DNA of 32,872 nt from an uncultured Flavobacteriaceae bacterium. Its GTDB lineage: Bacteria > Bacteroidota > Bacteroidia > Flavobacteriales > Flavobacteriaceae. Shown one piece after another: positions 1 through 7,946 of the stretch. The position numbers and the translations under genes are program-made. Under the pieces are notes generated by a model. The model searched no databases and was not told the DNA's origin. It saw only the letters and a list, made by a program, of their open reading frames with translations. The stretch spans positions 1 to 32,872 of the forward strand of contig CAJXUB010000023.1 in NCBI GenBank assembly GCA_913061125.1, in the 5' to 3' direction. Position 1 is the first letter of the stretch, and every line of letters starts with the position of its first letter.

Positions 1-1038
1 ATTGTCTGAAAGCTCTGGAGTCCTTCGACATTCCGTAATCCCTTTGGCTTCAAAGGTCTTATGATATTCACTAAAAATGAGTGCATGAACGCCCTTATTT
101 TGATAATCCGGATGAACTCCAATGAGTAAAAAATTTACAGTTTTAGATTTTTTAGCTTTTAATAGTTCAATAATTCCAAACGGGAATAATTTACCTTTAA
201 TTTTTTGAAGCGCCTTAGCAAATGATGGCATCACCACCGCAAAAGCTACCAATTGGTCCTGGTCGTCAACCACAAACTTGATGTATTCTGGGTCAATAAA
301 ATTCAAAAATTTATCTTTCATGTAGGCCTTTTGAATTTCTGTAATTTTGACAAATGACGACAATCGAGAATACGTCAAATTAAATAAATCGAACATGTCG
401 TCTGCGTAGGACATCACTTGTTTTGTACTGCTAAAATTGAGCGGTTTCAATCGGTATCGCTTCATGATAACCTCACTAAGACGCTTAAATTTTTCAATTT
501 TAATATCTGAAAAGGCATGTTTTTGTTCAAAATATTCTTTTGAAATGCTAAAACTCAATTGTTGAAAATGACTGACGTAGTACGAGTGGTTGTACCAAGA
601 AATCATGGTGCCAATATGATTATAGCCATAGGTTAGAACTCCCACTTTGTCTAGGTTTGAAAACCCAACAGGCCCTTCCAAATAGTTCAAATCGTGTTGT
701 TTTCCAATACGAGCCACCGTTTCCAATAAGGCACTACTGATCTCTAAATCATCCTCGAAATCGAACCACCCAAAACGCATTTTTTTGTCCTTTTGTTCGT
801 TAACCTCAATCCAATTGATGATGGCCGCGACCCGTCCAACCACGGCGTTATTTTGATAAGCCAAAAAGAGTTTGACTTTAGCATCTTTAAGAACTGGATT
901 TTTTGTAGCATCAAAAATTTTGACTTCTTCGCTAATGATTGGGGGAACCCAGTAGGGTGAATTTTTATAAAGTTTAAACGGAAATTTGACAAATTCTAAA
1001 ACCCCTTTTTTTGTTTTAACTTCTTTAATTTCAATCAT
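1..1038 (-). CDS. GNAT-like N-acetyltransferase, C-terminus cut by window edge
   Basis: An open frame reads from ATG at 1038 down to base 1 with no stop, giving the first 346 residues of a protein that continues outside the window. The N-terminus (MIEIKEVKT) leads into a block typical of large flavobacterial GNAT-like proteins (SPYWVPPIISEE near residue 30, RVAAIINW near 75). Near residue 310 there is an acetyl-CoA-binding-type motif, LIGVHPDYQNKGVHAL, with the Q-x-x-G-x core expected of GNAT motif A. The frame stays open for over 1 kb and the composition matches the neighbours. The substrate cannot be told. It lies 22 bp downstream of the barrel gene on the same strand, so the two may be co-transcribed. 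The family call is fairly sure; a specific role is not. Confidence 0.75.
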   Translation of the reverse strand, partial: MIEIKEVKTKKGVLEFVKFPFKLYKNSPYWVPPIISEEVKIFDATKNPVLKDAKVKLFLAYQNNAVVGRVAAIINWIEVNEQKDKKMRFGWFDFEDDLEISSALLETVARIGKQHDLNYLEGPVGFSNLDKVGVLTYGYNHIGTMISWYNHSYYVSHFQQLSFSISKEYFEQKHAFSDIKIEKFKRLSEVIMKRYRLKPLNFSSTKQVMSYADDMFDLFNLTYSRLSSFVKITEIQKAYMKDKFLNFIDPEYIKFVVDDQDQLVAFAVVMPSFAKALQKIKGKLFPFGIIELLKAKKSKTVNFLLIGVHPDYQNKGVHALIFSEYHKTFEAKGITECRRTPELSDN

Positions 1039-1060
1039 TTAAGAGTCTTTTCAGTTCCGT

Positions 1061-1978
1061 TTACAATTTAGTTTGCTTGACTTTATAGGGATCTTGATGG
1101 CGGTCAATTCTGTACGAAACACCAAAATTTACACCAAATACAGAGGGCGTGTCCTTGGTATTAAAAGTAAGGGCAGTATCCAACTGAAGGTCTTTATTTA
1201 ATAAATACCCACCCCCGATGCGGAATAAATTATCGGCGTAAAAGTCGCTTTTAATGCCTTGCGTTTCCACGAAAGCCACCCATTTAGGATCAAACGAATG
1301 GGTTAGGGTGAGGATGTAATGAAAATCTTGCTGATCCGAACTGATTCGATCCATCATAAAATTGGTAACAAAAACCCAACCGCCAGAAAAGTTGTTTTGC
1401 GTAATTAGTGCCGTGCGATAGCTTAAACCCTCCACACCAGAAGCGGTGTAAGGGTTGTCTTTGGTATCGAAATTTACGCCTGCAGCAACGGCTACAGCTG
1501 GAATCAAATGCCGCCATTTAAACCCGCGATTGGCATGGTAACTGTACACGTTTATTTTTTCTTCCTTGTTTTTATTGGGGTCATAAACTAGAAATTTAGC
1601 CCCTAAGTTCAGGGATTTAAAATTAGCCCGGCTACTTTCTACAGGAATAGTGGTGTTATATGTTTTAGTATCCCTTTGATAAGTTCCTTGCAAATTGACC
1701 TCCAAGGCCTCTTTGAAAAAGCCATAATGCACCGCAAAATCAACGCCATAACCCGACACATCATAACTCGGATTTGGGGTTCGTTTTTCGTTGATTAAAT
1801 AGGGGCCAAGCTCGAACTGCAATACTTTTTTCCCTACCGAAAAGGCCGTTTGAGATGCTCCAGGACGATTGGAGTTAATCACATCGGTGTACTGCCCGTG
1901 AGCCATCAAAACTGTCGTTAGTGAAAGCACAAATAATGTAGATTTTATGAAAGACGTCATGGTATTTGTTTTACTCAA
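1061..1978 (-). CDS. Outer-membrane beta-barrel, phenol MetA-type transporter family
   Basis: A 305-residue protein with an N-terminal signal peptide (hydrophobic SFIKSTLFVLSLTTVLMAHG, cleavage likely just after AHG). After it comes a run of alternating hydrophobic and polar strands ending in an aromatic/hydrophobic strand (FGVNFGVSYRID), as in outer-membrane barrels. The opening INSNRPGASQTAFSVGKKVLQFELG resembles the Bacteroidota proteins usually assigned to the phenol-degradation MetA-like transporter family. ATG at 1978 and ATG at 1960 are both possible starts, and both keep the signal peptide. It precedes the GNAT gene on the same strand. The substrate is unknown; the family assignment is from memory of similar sequences. 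Confidence 0.7.
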   Translation of the reverse strand: MSKTNTMTSFIKSTLFVLSLTTVLMAHGQYTDVINSNRPGASQTAFSVGKKVLQFELGPYLINEKRTPNPSYDVSGYGVDFAVHYGFFKEALEVNLQGTYQRDTKTYNTTIPVESSRANFKSLNLGAKFLVYDPNKNKEEKINVYSYHANRGFKWRHLIPAVAVAAGVNFDTKDNPYTASGVEGLSYRTALITQNNFSGGWVFVTNFMMDRISSDQQDFHYILTLTHSFDPKWVAFVETQGIKSDFYADNLFRIGGGYLLNKDLQLDTALTFNTKDTPSVFGVNFGVSYRIDRHQDPYKVKQTKL

Positions 1979-2034
1979 ATCTACATATTTTTTTTAGATT
2001 CAGGAATCTTATGCTTCATAATAAATAAGAATTG

Positions 2035-2042
2035 TATTTTTG
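2035..2042 (+). promoter_or_regulatory. Bacteroidota -7 box for the DUF4834-yfhO-glycosyltransferase operon
   Basis: TATTTTTG matches the TAnnTTTG -7 consensus of Bacteroidota sigma-A promoters and lies 16 nt before the ATG at 2059, predicting a very short leader. No convincing -33 TTTG is seen at the expected distance. Confidence 0.5.
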
Positions 2043-2058
2043 GTAAAATTATTTAAGG

Positions 2059-2322
2059 ATGATTCAAACGGCTTCCATTATTGGCTTAGTTAAAACGATT
2101 TTAATAATTGTGCTAACCTATACAGTTTTCAAATATATCATGCGACTTTTAGCACCATTTATAATTCGCTCAATAGCCAATAAAATGGCAGGGAAGTTTA
2201 ATCAATATCCACCGCCTCAAAAACCCAGAAAAGAAGGGGAGATAAGCATAGACAAAACCCCAAACAAAACATCAACCAACAAAGATGTTGGAGAATATAT
2301 CGATTTTGAAGAAGTCGAATAA
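2059..2322 (+). CDS. DUF4834 family small membrane protein
   Basis: An 87-residue protein with one N-terminal transmembrane segment (about residues 10-33, TILIIVLTYTVFKYIMRLLAPF). The LLAPFIIRSIANKMAGKF stretch is the signature I associate with DUF4834. A hydrophilic, proline- and lysine-rich tail ends in an acidic patch (YIDFEEVE). Its function is unknown. It is the first gene of a plus-strand operon: its stop at 2320-2322 is followed 10 bp later by the yfhO start. Confidence 0.8.
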   Translation: MIQTASIIGLVKTILIIVLTYTVFKYIMRLLAPFIIRSIANKMAGKFNQYPPPQKPRKEGEISIDKTPNKTSTNKDVGEYIDFEEVE

Positions 2323-2332
2323 GTTATTGAAT

Positions 2333-4744
2333 ATGAGCCAGTTATCAAAAAAATATCTTAAACATGTTCCAGTTCTTATTGGGTTTGTAGCCATTTCTTT
2401 GATCTATTTCTACCCCGTTTTGAAAGGGGAGCAAATTTACCAAAGTGATATTGTTCAGTATACTGGTATGGCCAAGCAACAGTATGATTTTAGGGCCGAA
2501 ACAGGCACGGAAACCTACTGGACCAACAGTGCTTTTGGTGGCATGCCAACGTACCAGTTGGGAGCCAAATACCCGTATAATTACATCAAAGAATTGGATT
2601 TATTTTTGCGGTTTTTACCCCGCCCCGCCGATTATCTAATGCTGTATCTATGCGGATTTTATTGTTTACTTCTGGCGTTCGGACAAAAATTCAAAACAGC
2701 GATACTTGGTGCACTGGCCTTCGGATTTTCAACCTATCTGATTATAATTATTGGGGTGGGGCACAACGCCAAAGCCCACGCCATTGCCTACATGCCATTT
2801 TTATTGAGCGGAATAGTTTTAACGTTTCAAAAGCGGTATATACTAGGATTTGTAGTCACAACCTTGGCTTCGGCACTTCAGTTGGTTGCCAATCATTTTC
2901 AAATGACCTATTACCTGTTTTTTGTAATTTTATTTTTTATAATATCGATTATAATTGATGCGATAAAAAGCGGACAATTAAACACCATCCTGAAGCCGAG
3001 TTTGATCCTTTTAACAGCAGCTGTTTTTTCCATCGGAATGAATGCCACCAACCTAATGGCCACCCGCCAATATGCCAAAGCAAGCACCCGAAGCCCCAGC
3101 GAATTGACCATACGTCCCGACGGCTCCGAAAAACCCAAAACAAGCGGTCTAGATAAGGCCTACATCACAGAGTATAGCTACGGAATATTGGAAACATTTA
3201 ACTTATTTATTCCTCGATTTTTAGGCGGTGGAAACTCTGAGAATGTTGGAAAAGATTCACACACCTACAAGGCCTACAAGGCCCTGGGGGCATCGTCAAT
3301 TCAAGCCCTAAACGCCTCAAAATCAGCGCCTATGTATTGGGGCGATCAACCCATAGTGGAGGCACCGGCCTACATCGGTGCCACCGTTTTATTTTTGTTT
3401 TTTCTTGCGCTTTTCCTTTACCATGGGCATCACAAACGATGGCTCCTTTTGGTTATTGCTCTGGCTTTGTTGCTATCTTACGGAAAAAATGCAATGTGGC
3501 TGACCGATATTTTCATCGATTTTGTACCATTTTATGACAAATTTCGAGCGGTTAGCTCCATTCAAGTGCTATTGGAATTTTGCATACCAATCGTTGCCAT
3601 TTTTGGTGTAAACGAATTACTGAACTCTAAAAATGACACCTCGAAAGCATTAAAAGCTTTAAAGTTTTCGACAATTTCATTGGCTGGATTGTGTTTGTTT
3701 TTCATCGCATTTAAATCCAGTTTATTTGATTTTAATAGCATTCGCGACAGCCAATACCAAAACTATTATGGTTCCGATTTTGTCAAAGCCCTTCGTATGG
3801 ATCGAAGTGCGTTATTCACCTCCGACACACTGAGATCGCTTGTTTTTGTGTTATTTATGGCGGCTGGAGTTTGGGCTTATCTCAAACAAAAAATTCAAAA
3901 GAACAGCTTTTTGGCTCTCGTTGGATTGCTTATTTTGATAGATTTGGTGGGTGTGAATCGGCGTTACGTCAATGGTGATAATTTTACATTGGCCATGAAC
4001 GTCAAAAAACCTTATTCGCCTACCGAAATCGACAAAGATATTTTAAAAGACCCTTCTATTTTTAGAGTTTATGACACGGCCGATGGCACGACCAAGGCCT
4101 CTTATTTTCACCATTCTATCAATGGGTACCATGGGGCTAAACTGCGACGGTTTAATGAATTGATGGAATTTCATATCGATAGAGGGAATCCGGAGGTTTT
4201 CAATATGTTGAATACCAAATACATCATTTATCGAGACGAAAAAGATAATTTGCAACGTATTGAAAATGAGCAAGCTAACGGCAATGCCTGGTTTATTGAA
4301 ACCCTCGATGCCGTTGATGATGCCAATGCAGAAATTTTAGCTTTGGAAAAAATTAACACCAAAACAACGGCTGTAATTAATACACAGTTTCATGGCAGTG
4401 CTTCATACGACCTTGGTGCTTTGGCTGACATTCAACTTAAGAATTATGCCCCCAATGCTTTGGAATACGAATCCAACAACGCCAACGATGGGTTTGCAGT
4501 ATTTTCAGAAAATTACTACAAAGAGGGCTGGGTTGCCACAATTGACGATTCGGAGGTACCGATCTACAACGTCAACTACGTGTTGCGAGGGATTGAAATT
4601 CCCAAAGGCAAGCACAACATACGATTCGAATTTAAACCTGAAGTGGTTCAAAAAGGGTCTCGAATTGCGTTGTTTAGCTCTGTTGTTTTCGCATTATTGG
4701 TTTTGGGTATATTGGGCTTTAGGGCGTTTAAAAGAAAGTCATGA
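2333..4744 (+). CDS. YfhO family multi-spanning membrane protein
   Basis: The chosen start is ATG at 2333 (MSQLSKKYLKH, 803 residues); an in-frame ATG at 2285 would run back into the DUF4834 gene and is less likely. The protein has about a dozen hydrophobic segments, a large extracytoplasmic C-terminal part (about residues 590-770) and a final transmembrane helix before FRAFKRKS. Landmarks are FYPVLKGEQIYQSDIVQY near residue 25 and WTNSAFGGMPTYQ near residue 60. Known YfhO proteins use a GT-C-like fold to glycosylate cell-surface polymers with lipid-linked sugars. The acceptor here is unknown. Its stop overlaps the start of the next glycosyltransferase gene (ATGA), so coupled translation is likely. 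Confidence 0.88.
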   Translation: MSQLSKKYLKHVPVLIGFVAISLIYFYPVLKGEQIYQSDIVQYTGMAKQQYDFRAETGTETYWTNSAFGGMPTYQLGAKYPYNYIKELDLFLRFLPRPADYLMLYLCGFYCLLLAFGQKFKTAILGALAFGFSTYLIIIIGVGHNAKAHAIAYMPFLLSGIVLTFQKRYILGFVVTTLASALQLVANHFQMTYYLFFVILFFIISIIIDAIKSGQLNTILKPSLILLTAAVFSIGMNATNLMATRQYAKASTRSPSELTIRPDGSEKPKTSGLDKAYITEYSYGILETFNLFIPRFLGGGNSENVGKDSHTYKAYKALGASSIQALNASKSAPMYWGDQPIVEAPAYIGATVLFLFFLALFLYHGHHKRWLLLVIALALLLSYGKNAMWLTDIFIDFVPFYDKFRAVSSIQVLLEFCIPIVAIFGVNELLNSKNDTSKALKALKFSTISLAGLCLFFIAFKSSLFDFNSIRDSQYQNYYGSDFVKALRMDRSALFTSDTLRSLVFVLFMAAGVWAYLKQKIQKNSFLALVGLLILIDLVGVNRRYVNGDNFTLAMNVKKPYSPTEIDKDILKDPSIFRVYDTADGTTKASYFHHSINGYHGAKLRRFNELMEFHIDRGNPEVFNMLNTKYIIYRDEKDNLQRIENEQANGNAWFIETLDAVDDANAEILALEKINTKTTAVINTQFHGSASYDLGALADIQLKNYAPNALEYESNNANDGFAVFSENYYKEGWVATIDDSEVPIYNVNYVLRGIEIPKGKHNIRFEFKPEVVQKGSRIALFSSVVFALLVLGILGFRAFKRKS

Positions 4745-6021
4745 AAAAGGTGTTGGTTGTTACATACTATTGGCCTCCAGCTGGTGGCCCTGGTGTTCAG
4801 CGGTGGCTTAAATTTGTCAAATATCTGCCCGAATTTGATATCGAACCCATTGTCTATTGCCCAAAAAACCCGTCTTATCCAACCTTAGACCACAGCTTAG
4901 AACAGGAGATTGACGATGAGCTAACTGTTTTAAAGTCAACACTTTGGGAGCCCAATAGTCTTTTAAAATTCGGGTTTAAAAACAAAATCAAAACATTTTC
5001 AAAAGGGCATATTCCACCTAAAGAACGTCAACGTTTGTTTGACCGAATCGTATTATCCCTACGCGGAAACTGTTTTATTCCTGATGCTCGAAAATTTTGG
5101 GTTAAACCTTCGGTCAAGTTGTTGTCCAAATATATTTCCAAACACCAGATTGATACGATCATAACAACGGGGCCACCTCACAGTTTGCATCTTATTGGGA
5201 TGCAACTGAAAGCCCGTCATTCGCTTCGTTGGATTGCGGATTTTAGAGACCCTTGGACTGCCATTTCCTACCACGACCAACTCTATTTGTCGTTCTTTGC
5301 TCAACAAAAACACAAGGCATTGGAAGCTCAAGTGTTAAAAACCGCCGATCATATCATCACTACTTCCGAAGCCACAAAACGATTGTTTGACCCCGATACT
5401 ACCAAACCCATAACAACCGTTACCAATGGATTTGATGCCCAAACTTTGCCCAAGTTTACTTTGGATAAAGCGTTTACGCTAACCCAGATAGGCGCTTTGC
5501 ACAGCGACAGAAATCCAACCCTGCTGTGGGCGGTTCTATCGGAGCTTATGACTGAGTATCAAGAGTTTAAAAAAGATTTTGAGTTGGTTCTGGTGGGCGA
5601 TGTTAGCTCCCATGTCCGAGCTTCTATTCGTGCTTTCGGGGTAGAGTCTGCCCTTCGATGCGTTGGCCCAGTGCCTCATGCGGAGGCCATTACATTTCAG
5701 CATAAAACCCAAGTTCTGTTGCTTATTGAGGCCAATACGACTGCAGCGTCGTATATCATTCCAGGAAAATTATTTGAATATTTAAACGCTCAACGGCCCA
5801 TTGTGGCCTTGGGGCCCAAAACGTCTGACATTCAGGCCATTTTAAAAGACACCGAAACGGGGGTTTATTTTGACTATACTGCTCAAAGCGCTCTTAAATC
5901 TCATATTTTGAAGTTGTACCACACCTATAAAAATCAACGCTTGACGGTTTCGCCCAAACATCTGGACCGCTATTCCCGCCGCAGTTGTACTAAACAATTG
6001 GCGGAGGTTATTTTACGATGA
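4741..6021 (+). CDS. Glycosyltransferase family 4
   Basis: A 426-residue soluble GT-B type enzyme. The N-terminus has the donor/acceptor loop YYWPPAGGPGVQRWLKFVKYL, common in flavobacterial GT4 enzymes. The C-terminal half has a GT4-like nucleotide-sugar region with PGKLFEYLNAQRPIVALGP (about residues 340-360), including the conserved E of the EYL motif. It probably transfers a sugar to a lipid- or polymer-bound acceptor at the inner face of the membrane. Donor and acceptor cannot be read from sequence. The ATG overlaps the yfhO stop by 4 nt, tying the two functions together. Confidence 0.88.
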   Translation: MKKVLVVTYYWPPAGGPGVQRWLKFVKYLPEFDIEPIVYCPKNPSYPTLDHSLEQEIDDELTVLKSTLWEPNSLLKFGFKNKIKTFSKGHIPPKERQRLFDRIVLSLRGNCFIPDARKFWVKPSVKLLSKYISKHQIDTIITTGPPHSLHLIGMQLKARHSLRWIADFRDPWTAISYHDQLYLSFFAQQKHKALEAQVLKTADHIITTSEATKRLFDPDTTKPITTVTNGFDAQTLPKFTLDKAFTLTQIGALHSDRNPTLLWAVLSELMTEYQEFKKDFELVLVGDVSSHVRASIRAFGVESALRCVGPVPHAEAITFQHKTQVLLLIEANTTAASYIIPGKLFEYLNAQRPIVALGPKTSDIQAILKDTETGVYFDYTAQSALKSHILKLYHTYKNQRLTVSPKHLDRYSRRSCTKQLAEVILR

Positions 6022-6051
6022 TTTTATGGGTTATCCTTTGCCAATTCCAAT

Positions 6052-6102
6052 CCCTGCGGGGTAGGTAATTCCGGGCCACTTTTATTTCGTTTAATCGCAG
6101 GG
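6052..6102. repeat. Inverted repeat CCCTGCG / CGCAGGG
   Basis: CCCTGCG at 6052-6058 and CGCAGGG at 6096-6102 are perfect 7-bp inverse complements separated by 37 nt. They lie just downstream of the glycosyltransferase stop and beside the two GC-rich hairpins, so they may be part of the same degenerate repeat element. Confidence 0.45.
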
Positions 6103-6124
6103 CGATAGCCAAGGGTTAATTCCC

Positions 6125-6138
6125 CGAGGCTTGCCTCG
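6125..6138. repeat. REP-like hairpin, copy 1
   Basis: CGAGGC-TT-GCCTCG is a perfect 6-bp palindromic stem in a GC-rich island inside AT-rich intergenic DNA. Its centre GGCTTGCC is shared with the second hairpin 40 nt downstream, in the same orientation. Such pairs resemble REP elements mobilised by TnpA-REP (RAYT) transposases in Bacteroidota; no such gene lies in the window. Confidence 0.5.
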
Positions 6139-6166
6139 AAATGTTTAAAATAGTTTCCTTTGAATT

Positions 6167-6187
6167 CCTCGTGGGCTTGCCCCGAGG
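6167..6187. repeat. REP-like hairpin, copy 2
   Basis: CCTCG-(T)-GGGC-TT-GCCC-CGAGG forms a 9-bp stem with one bulged T. It shares the GGCTTGCC core and flanking CGAGG with copy 1. It could also stop read-through from the upstream glycosyltransferase operon, but it has no T-tract. Confidence 0.55.
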
Positions 6188-6238
6188 TAGTTGATTTGAA
6201 AATAACTTTAGTTTTATGTTATTTGAGTTTTAGGGATT

Positions 6239-6636
6239 TTATCTTGTAAATGAAAGACGTGGTCCGTTAGCATCAAGACCTATTAAAGTAGTTAGGACAA
6301 GCGCCTGATTTTGGATGTCGAATTTATATGTTTGGACGTTGTTGAATTTAATTTCATTGCCATTAATTGAATAATCATAAACACCGTCATTACCAAATGG
6401 CAACTTGTTACTAAAATTAGTCCCTGGTAGTATTTTAACATTAAGTTCTTGATTATTATTTAATGTCCAAACAATTTGCCCTTTTTTAAAATTCTCAACT
6501 GGAGAGAATCCTGGTTCCAGTTTCGCTAAACTCCATTTTGAATAAATAGAATTTTCTTGTGGTTCGGTTTTTTGGTCTGTTGTTGTACACCCGCTTGTGG
6601 TTAGCCCAAGAGTGAGTAAAAAATAAGTGTTTTCAT
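6239..6636 (-). pseudogene. Small lipoprotein gene broken by a 1-nt frameshift in an A6 tract
   Basis: ATG at 6636 reads MKTLIFYSLLG and then stops. One base longer in the A6 run at 6618-6623 (T6 on the coding strand) would give MKTLIFLLTLGLTTSGC, a normal lipoprotein signal with lipobox TSGC, joined to an open frame of about 115 residues ending in GLDANGPRLSFTR at 6239. No alternative start exists in the mature frame, because a TAA lies just upstream. The mature part resembles small Bacteroidota lipoproteins with a lipocalin-like beta fold, but I cannot name a family. A 60-bp element also found upstream of another gene at 24.8 kb lies 63 nt before the start. It may be a true pseudogene, a phase-variable gene or a sequencing error. 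Confidence 0.7.
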
Positions 6637-6699
6637 TGTGTTAAGATTTAGGAATTAGGATTCATAAGGTAAACGGAAAAAAAACTAAAAAAGCAAGGG

Positions 6700-6759
6700 T
6701 CATGTAACAAGCGGCCATTTGACGAAATAAACGGGCAGATTTACGTCATAAGCGAGAAA
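6700..6759 (-). promoter_or_regulatory. 60-bp regulatory element, copy A (upstream of the broken lipoprotein gene)
   Basis: This 60-bp stretch matches 24883-24942 at 54 of 60 positions. Read on the minus strand it carries two related 15-bp blocks (CCGTTTATTTCGTCA and CCGCTTGTTACATGA) spaced 20 bp apart, and half of an inverted repeat ending in TGACGTAAA. It ends 63 nt before the ATG at 6636. It is downstream of the terminator at 6771-6798, so it is not part of the preceding mRNA. Confidence 0.6.
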
Positions 6760-6770
6760 AATCCCATCAA

Positions 6771-6798
6771 AAAACCCACACCATAGGATGTGGGTTTT
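6771..6798 (-). terminator. Rho-independent terminator of the secreted Tyr/Arg-rich protein gene
   Basis: AAAACCCACA (6771-6780) and TGTGGGTTTT (6789-6798) form a perfect 10-bp stem with an 8-nt loop. With A-tracts on one side and T-tracts on the other it would work in both directions. It lies about 40 nt after the stop at 6839. Confidence 0.85.
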
Positions 6799-6838
6799 TA
6801 ACTAATCAAAATAAAAAACAAATCAACTTCAAATGTTG

Positions 6839-7864
6839 TTATTCTCGTCGAGAGCTGCGTGTAGCAGCCGTTTGGGTTTGTGACCTTGTCCTTGTACCGC
6901 TTCGGGTAGTTGTACTTCGGGTTGGCGTTGACGTTGAGACCGTCCGAGGTCGACTTTGAGATCGGGTCTGTGTGCTCGTTACAGCGGACCGTTGCCCAGT
7001 TTGAGCGGCCCGCGTCCTGGGGTCGTTTAGACGCTGAGCACTCGAACGGGTTTGTGTAGAGGGCACAGTATTTTTTTGGTAATTTCGCTGACTTCTGGAG
7101 TCCATAGAACGGGTCAAACTGCGGTTATGCTGGGTTTGAACAGCAGTATTGGTTTGGCGTTGAGACCGAATCGTTGCATTGTTATTCCGATATCCGTTGT
7201 TTAGAACCACCGCATCGGACTGCTCCCCATTGATGTGGTATTGCGCATCGGGTCTGTGGTTGTAGGAAAACGGTTCTGTGAAATGACGTCTGATGGGGGT
7301 GTAGTGCCTTCTGTATGGGCGGTCGTCCACCACACTCAAATGAACACTTGGTCGACGGTACTGATGGTGCCAGGGCTGTGGCGTATAATATCGGTTATGC
7401 GTATTGATGTACCCGTGGCAATGAAAACTCAAATTGCTGTTGTAATCCACATACATTTGTCCAATTTGTTGCACAAATCCTCGATAATTGTAGTGGATTC
7501 TTACAGAACCAATTTGTCTAACACGGCCGTAGTAATCGTAATAAATCGGGACGTGTTGTATTTGAACAATGGCCCCAAAATGATCAAATTGAAGATAGGA
7601 GTTGTACCCATAACCGCTGTTATAACTTATATTGAAATCGTCAAAATAACCACTGTCGTAAACATCATAATTGGAGTTATAAAACCCAACATGTTGGTCT
7701 AAAATATTAAAATCAAATTGCCCGTCTGGAAACAGAGCAAATTCAACCCCTTGTTCGTTAAATATAAAGGCATTACTGTAATTGATATTGGCCGCTGTGG
7801 AGGGGTTTGCATAGCCCAAAAAAGAAACTATTGCAACATGCACTAAAATCAGTAATCGTTTCAT
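6839..7864 (-). CDS. Secreted protein, Tyr/Asn-rich N-terminal half, Arg/Thr/Ser/Gln-rich tail
   Basis: ATG at 7864 (MKRLLILVHVAIVSFLGYA) starts a clear signal peptide and is preferred over an upstream in-frame start at 7915. The 341-residue product has a first half (NYSNAFIFNEQGVEFALFPDGQ, then alternating strands such as IQIQHVPIYYDYYGRVRQIG) that I recognise as a recurrent uncharacterised flavobacterial secreted family. Within it VRQIGSVRIHYNYRG and VQQIGQMYVDYNSN form an internal repeat. From about residue 230 it becomes low complexity, dominated by R, T, S and Q with many TQTRS-like units, giving a strongly basic tail. Function is unknown; envelope or nucleic-acid contact by the basic tail would be speculation. 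Confidence 0.75.
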   Translation of the reverse strand: MKRLLILVHVAIVSFLGYANPSTAANINYSNAFIFNEQGVEFALFPDGQFDFNILDQHVGFYNSNYDVYDSGYFDDFNISYNSGYGYNSYLQFDHFGAIVQIQHVPIYYDYYGRVRQIGSVRIHYNYRGFVQQIGQMYVDYNSNLSFHCHGYINTHNRYYTPQPWHHQYRRPSVHLSVVDDRPYRRHYTPIRRHFTEPFSYNHRPDAQYHINGEQSDAVVLNNGYRNNNATIRSQRQTNTAVQTQHNRSLTRSMDSRSQRNYQKNTVPSTQTRSSAQRLNDPRTRAAQTGQRSAVTSTQTRSQSRPRTVSTSTPTRSTTTRSGTRTRSQTQTAATRSSRRE

Positions 7865-7887
7865 ATTTATAAATTTTAAAGGTTCTT

Positions 7888-7905
7888 GTTTGGAATAAAC
7901 CAAAC
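7888..7905. repeat. Small hairpin downstream of uvrA
   Basis: GTTTGG-AATAAA-CCAAAC is a 6-bp stem with a 6-nt loop in the 82-nt gap between the uvrA stop and the next start. It has no clear T-tract, so it is a weak terminator at best. Confidence 0.3.
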
Positions 7906-7946
7906 AGCGTGCCAAAAATTATAAATTAGATTTAATTAATTGATTA

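Noticed and set aside
4392-4811. 139-residue plus-strand frame across the yfhO/glycosyltransferase junction
   Set aside because: Lies over the ends of two well-supported genes in another frame, and its sequence has no recognisable domain.
6619-6636. Programmed -1 frameshift in the lipoprotein gene
   Set aside because: Slipping on ATT TTT TAC would pair the second tRNA badly; no classic X-XXY-YYZ heptamer in frame and no downstream structure noticed.
7235-7702. 155-residue plus-strand frame
   Set aside because: Antisense to the secreted Tyr-rich protein; caused by its biased codons (TAT/AAT read backwards as ATA/ATT). No start context or family resemblance.
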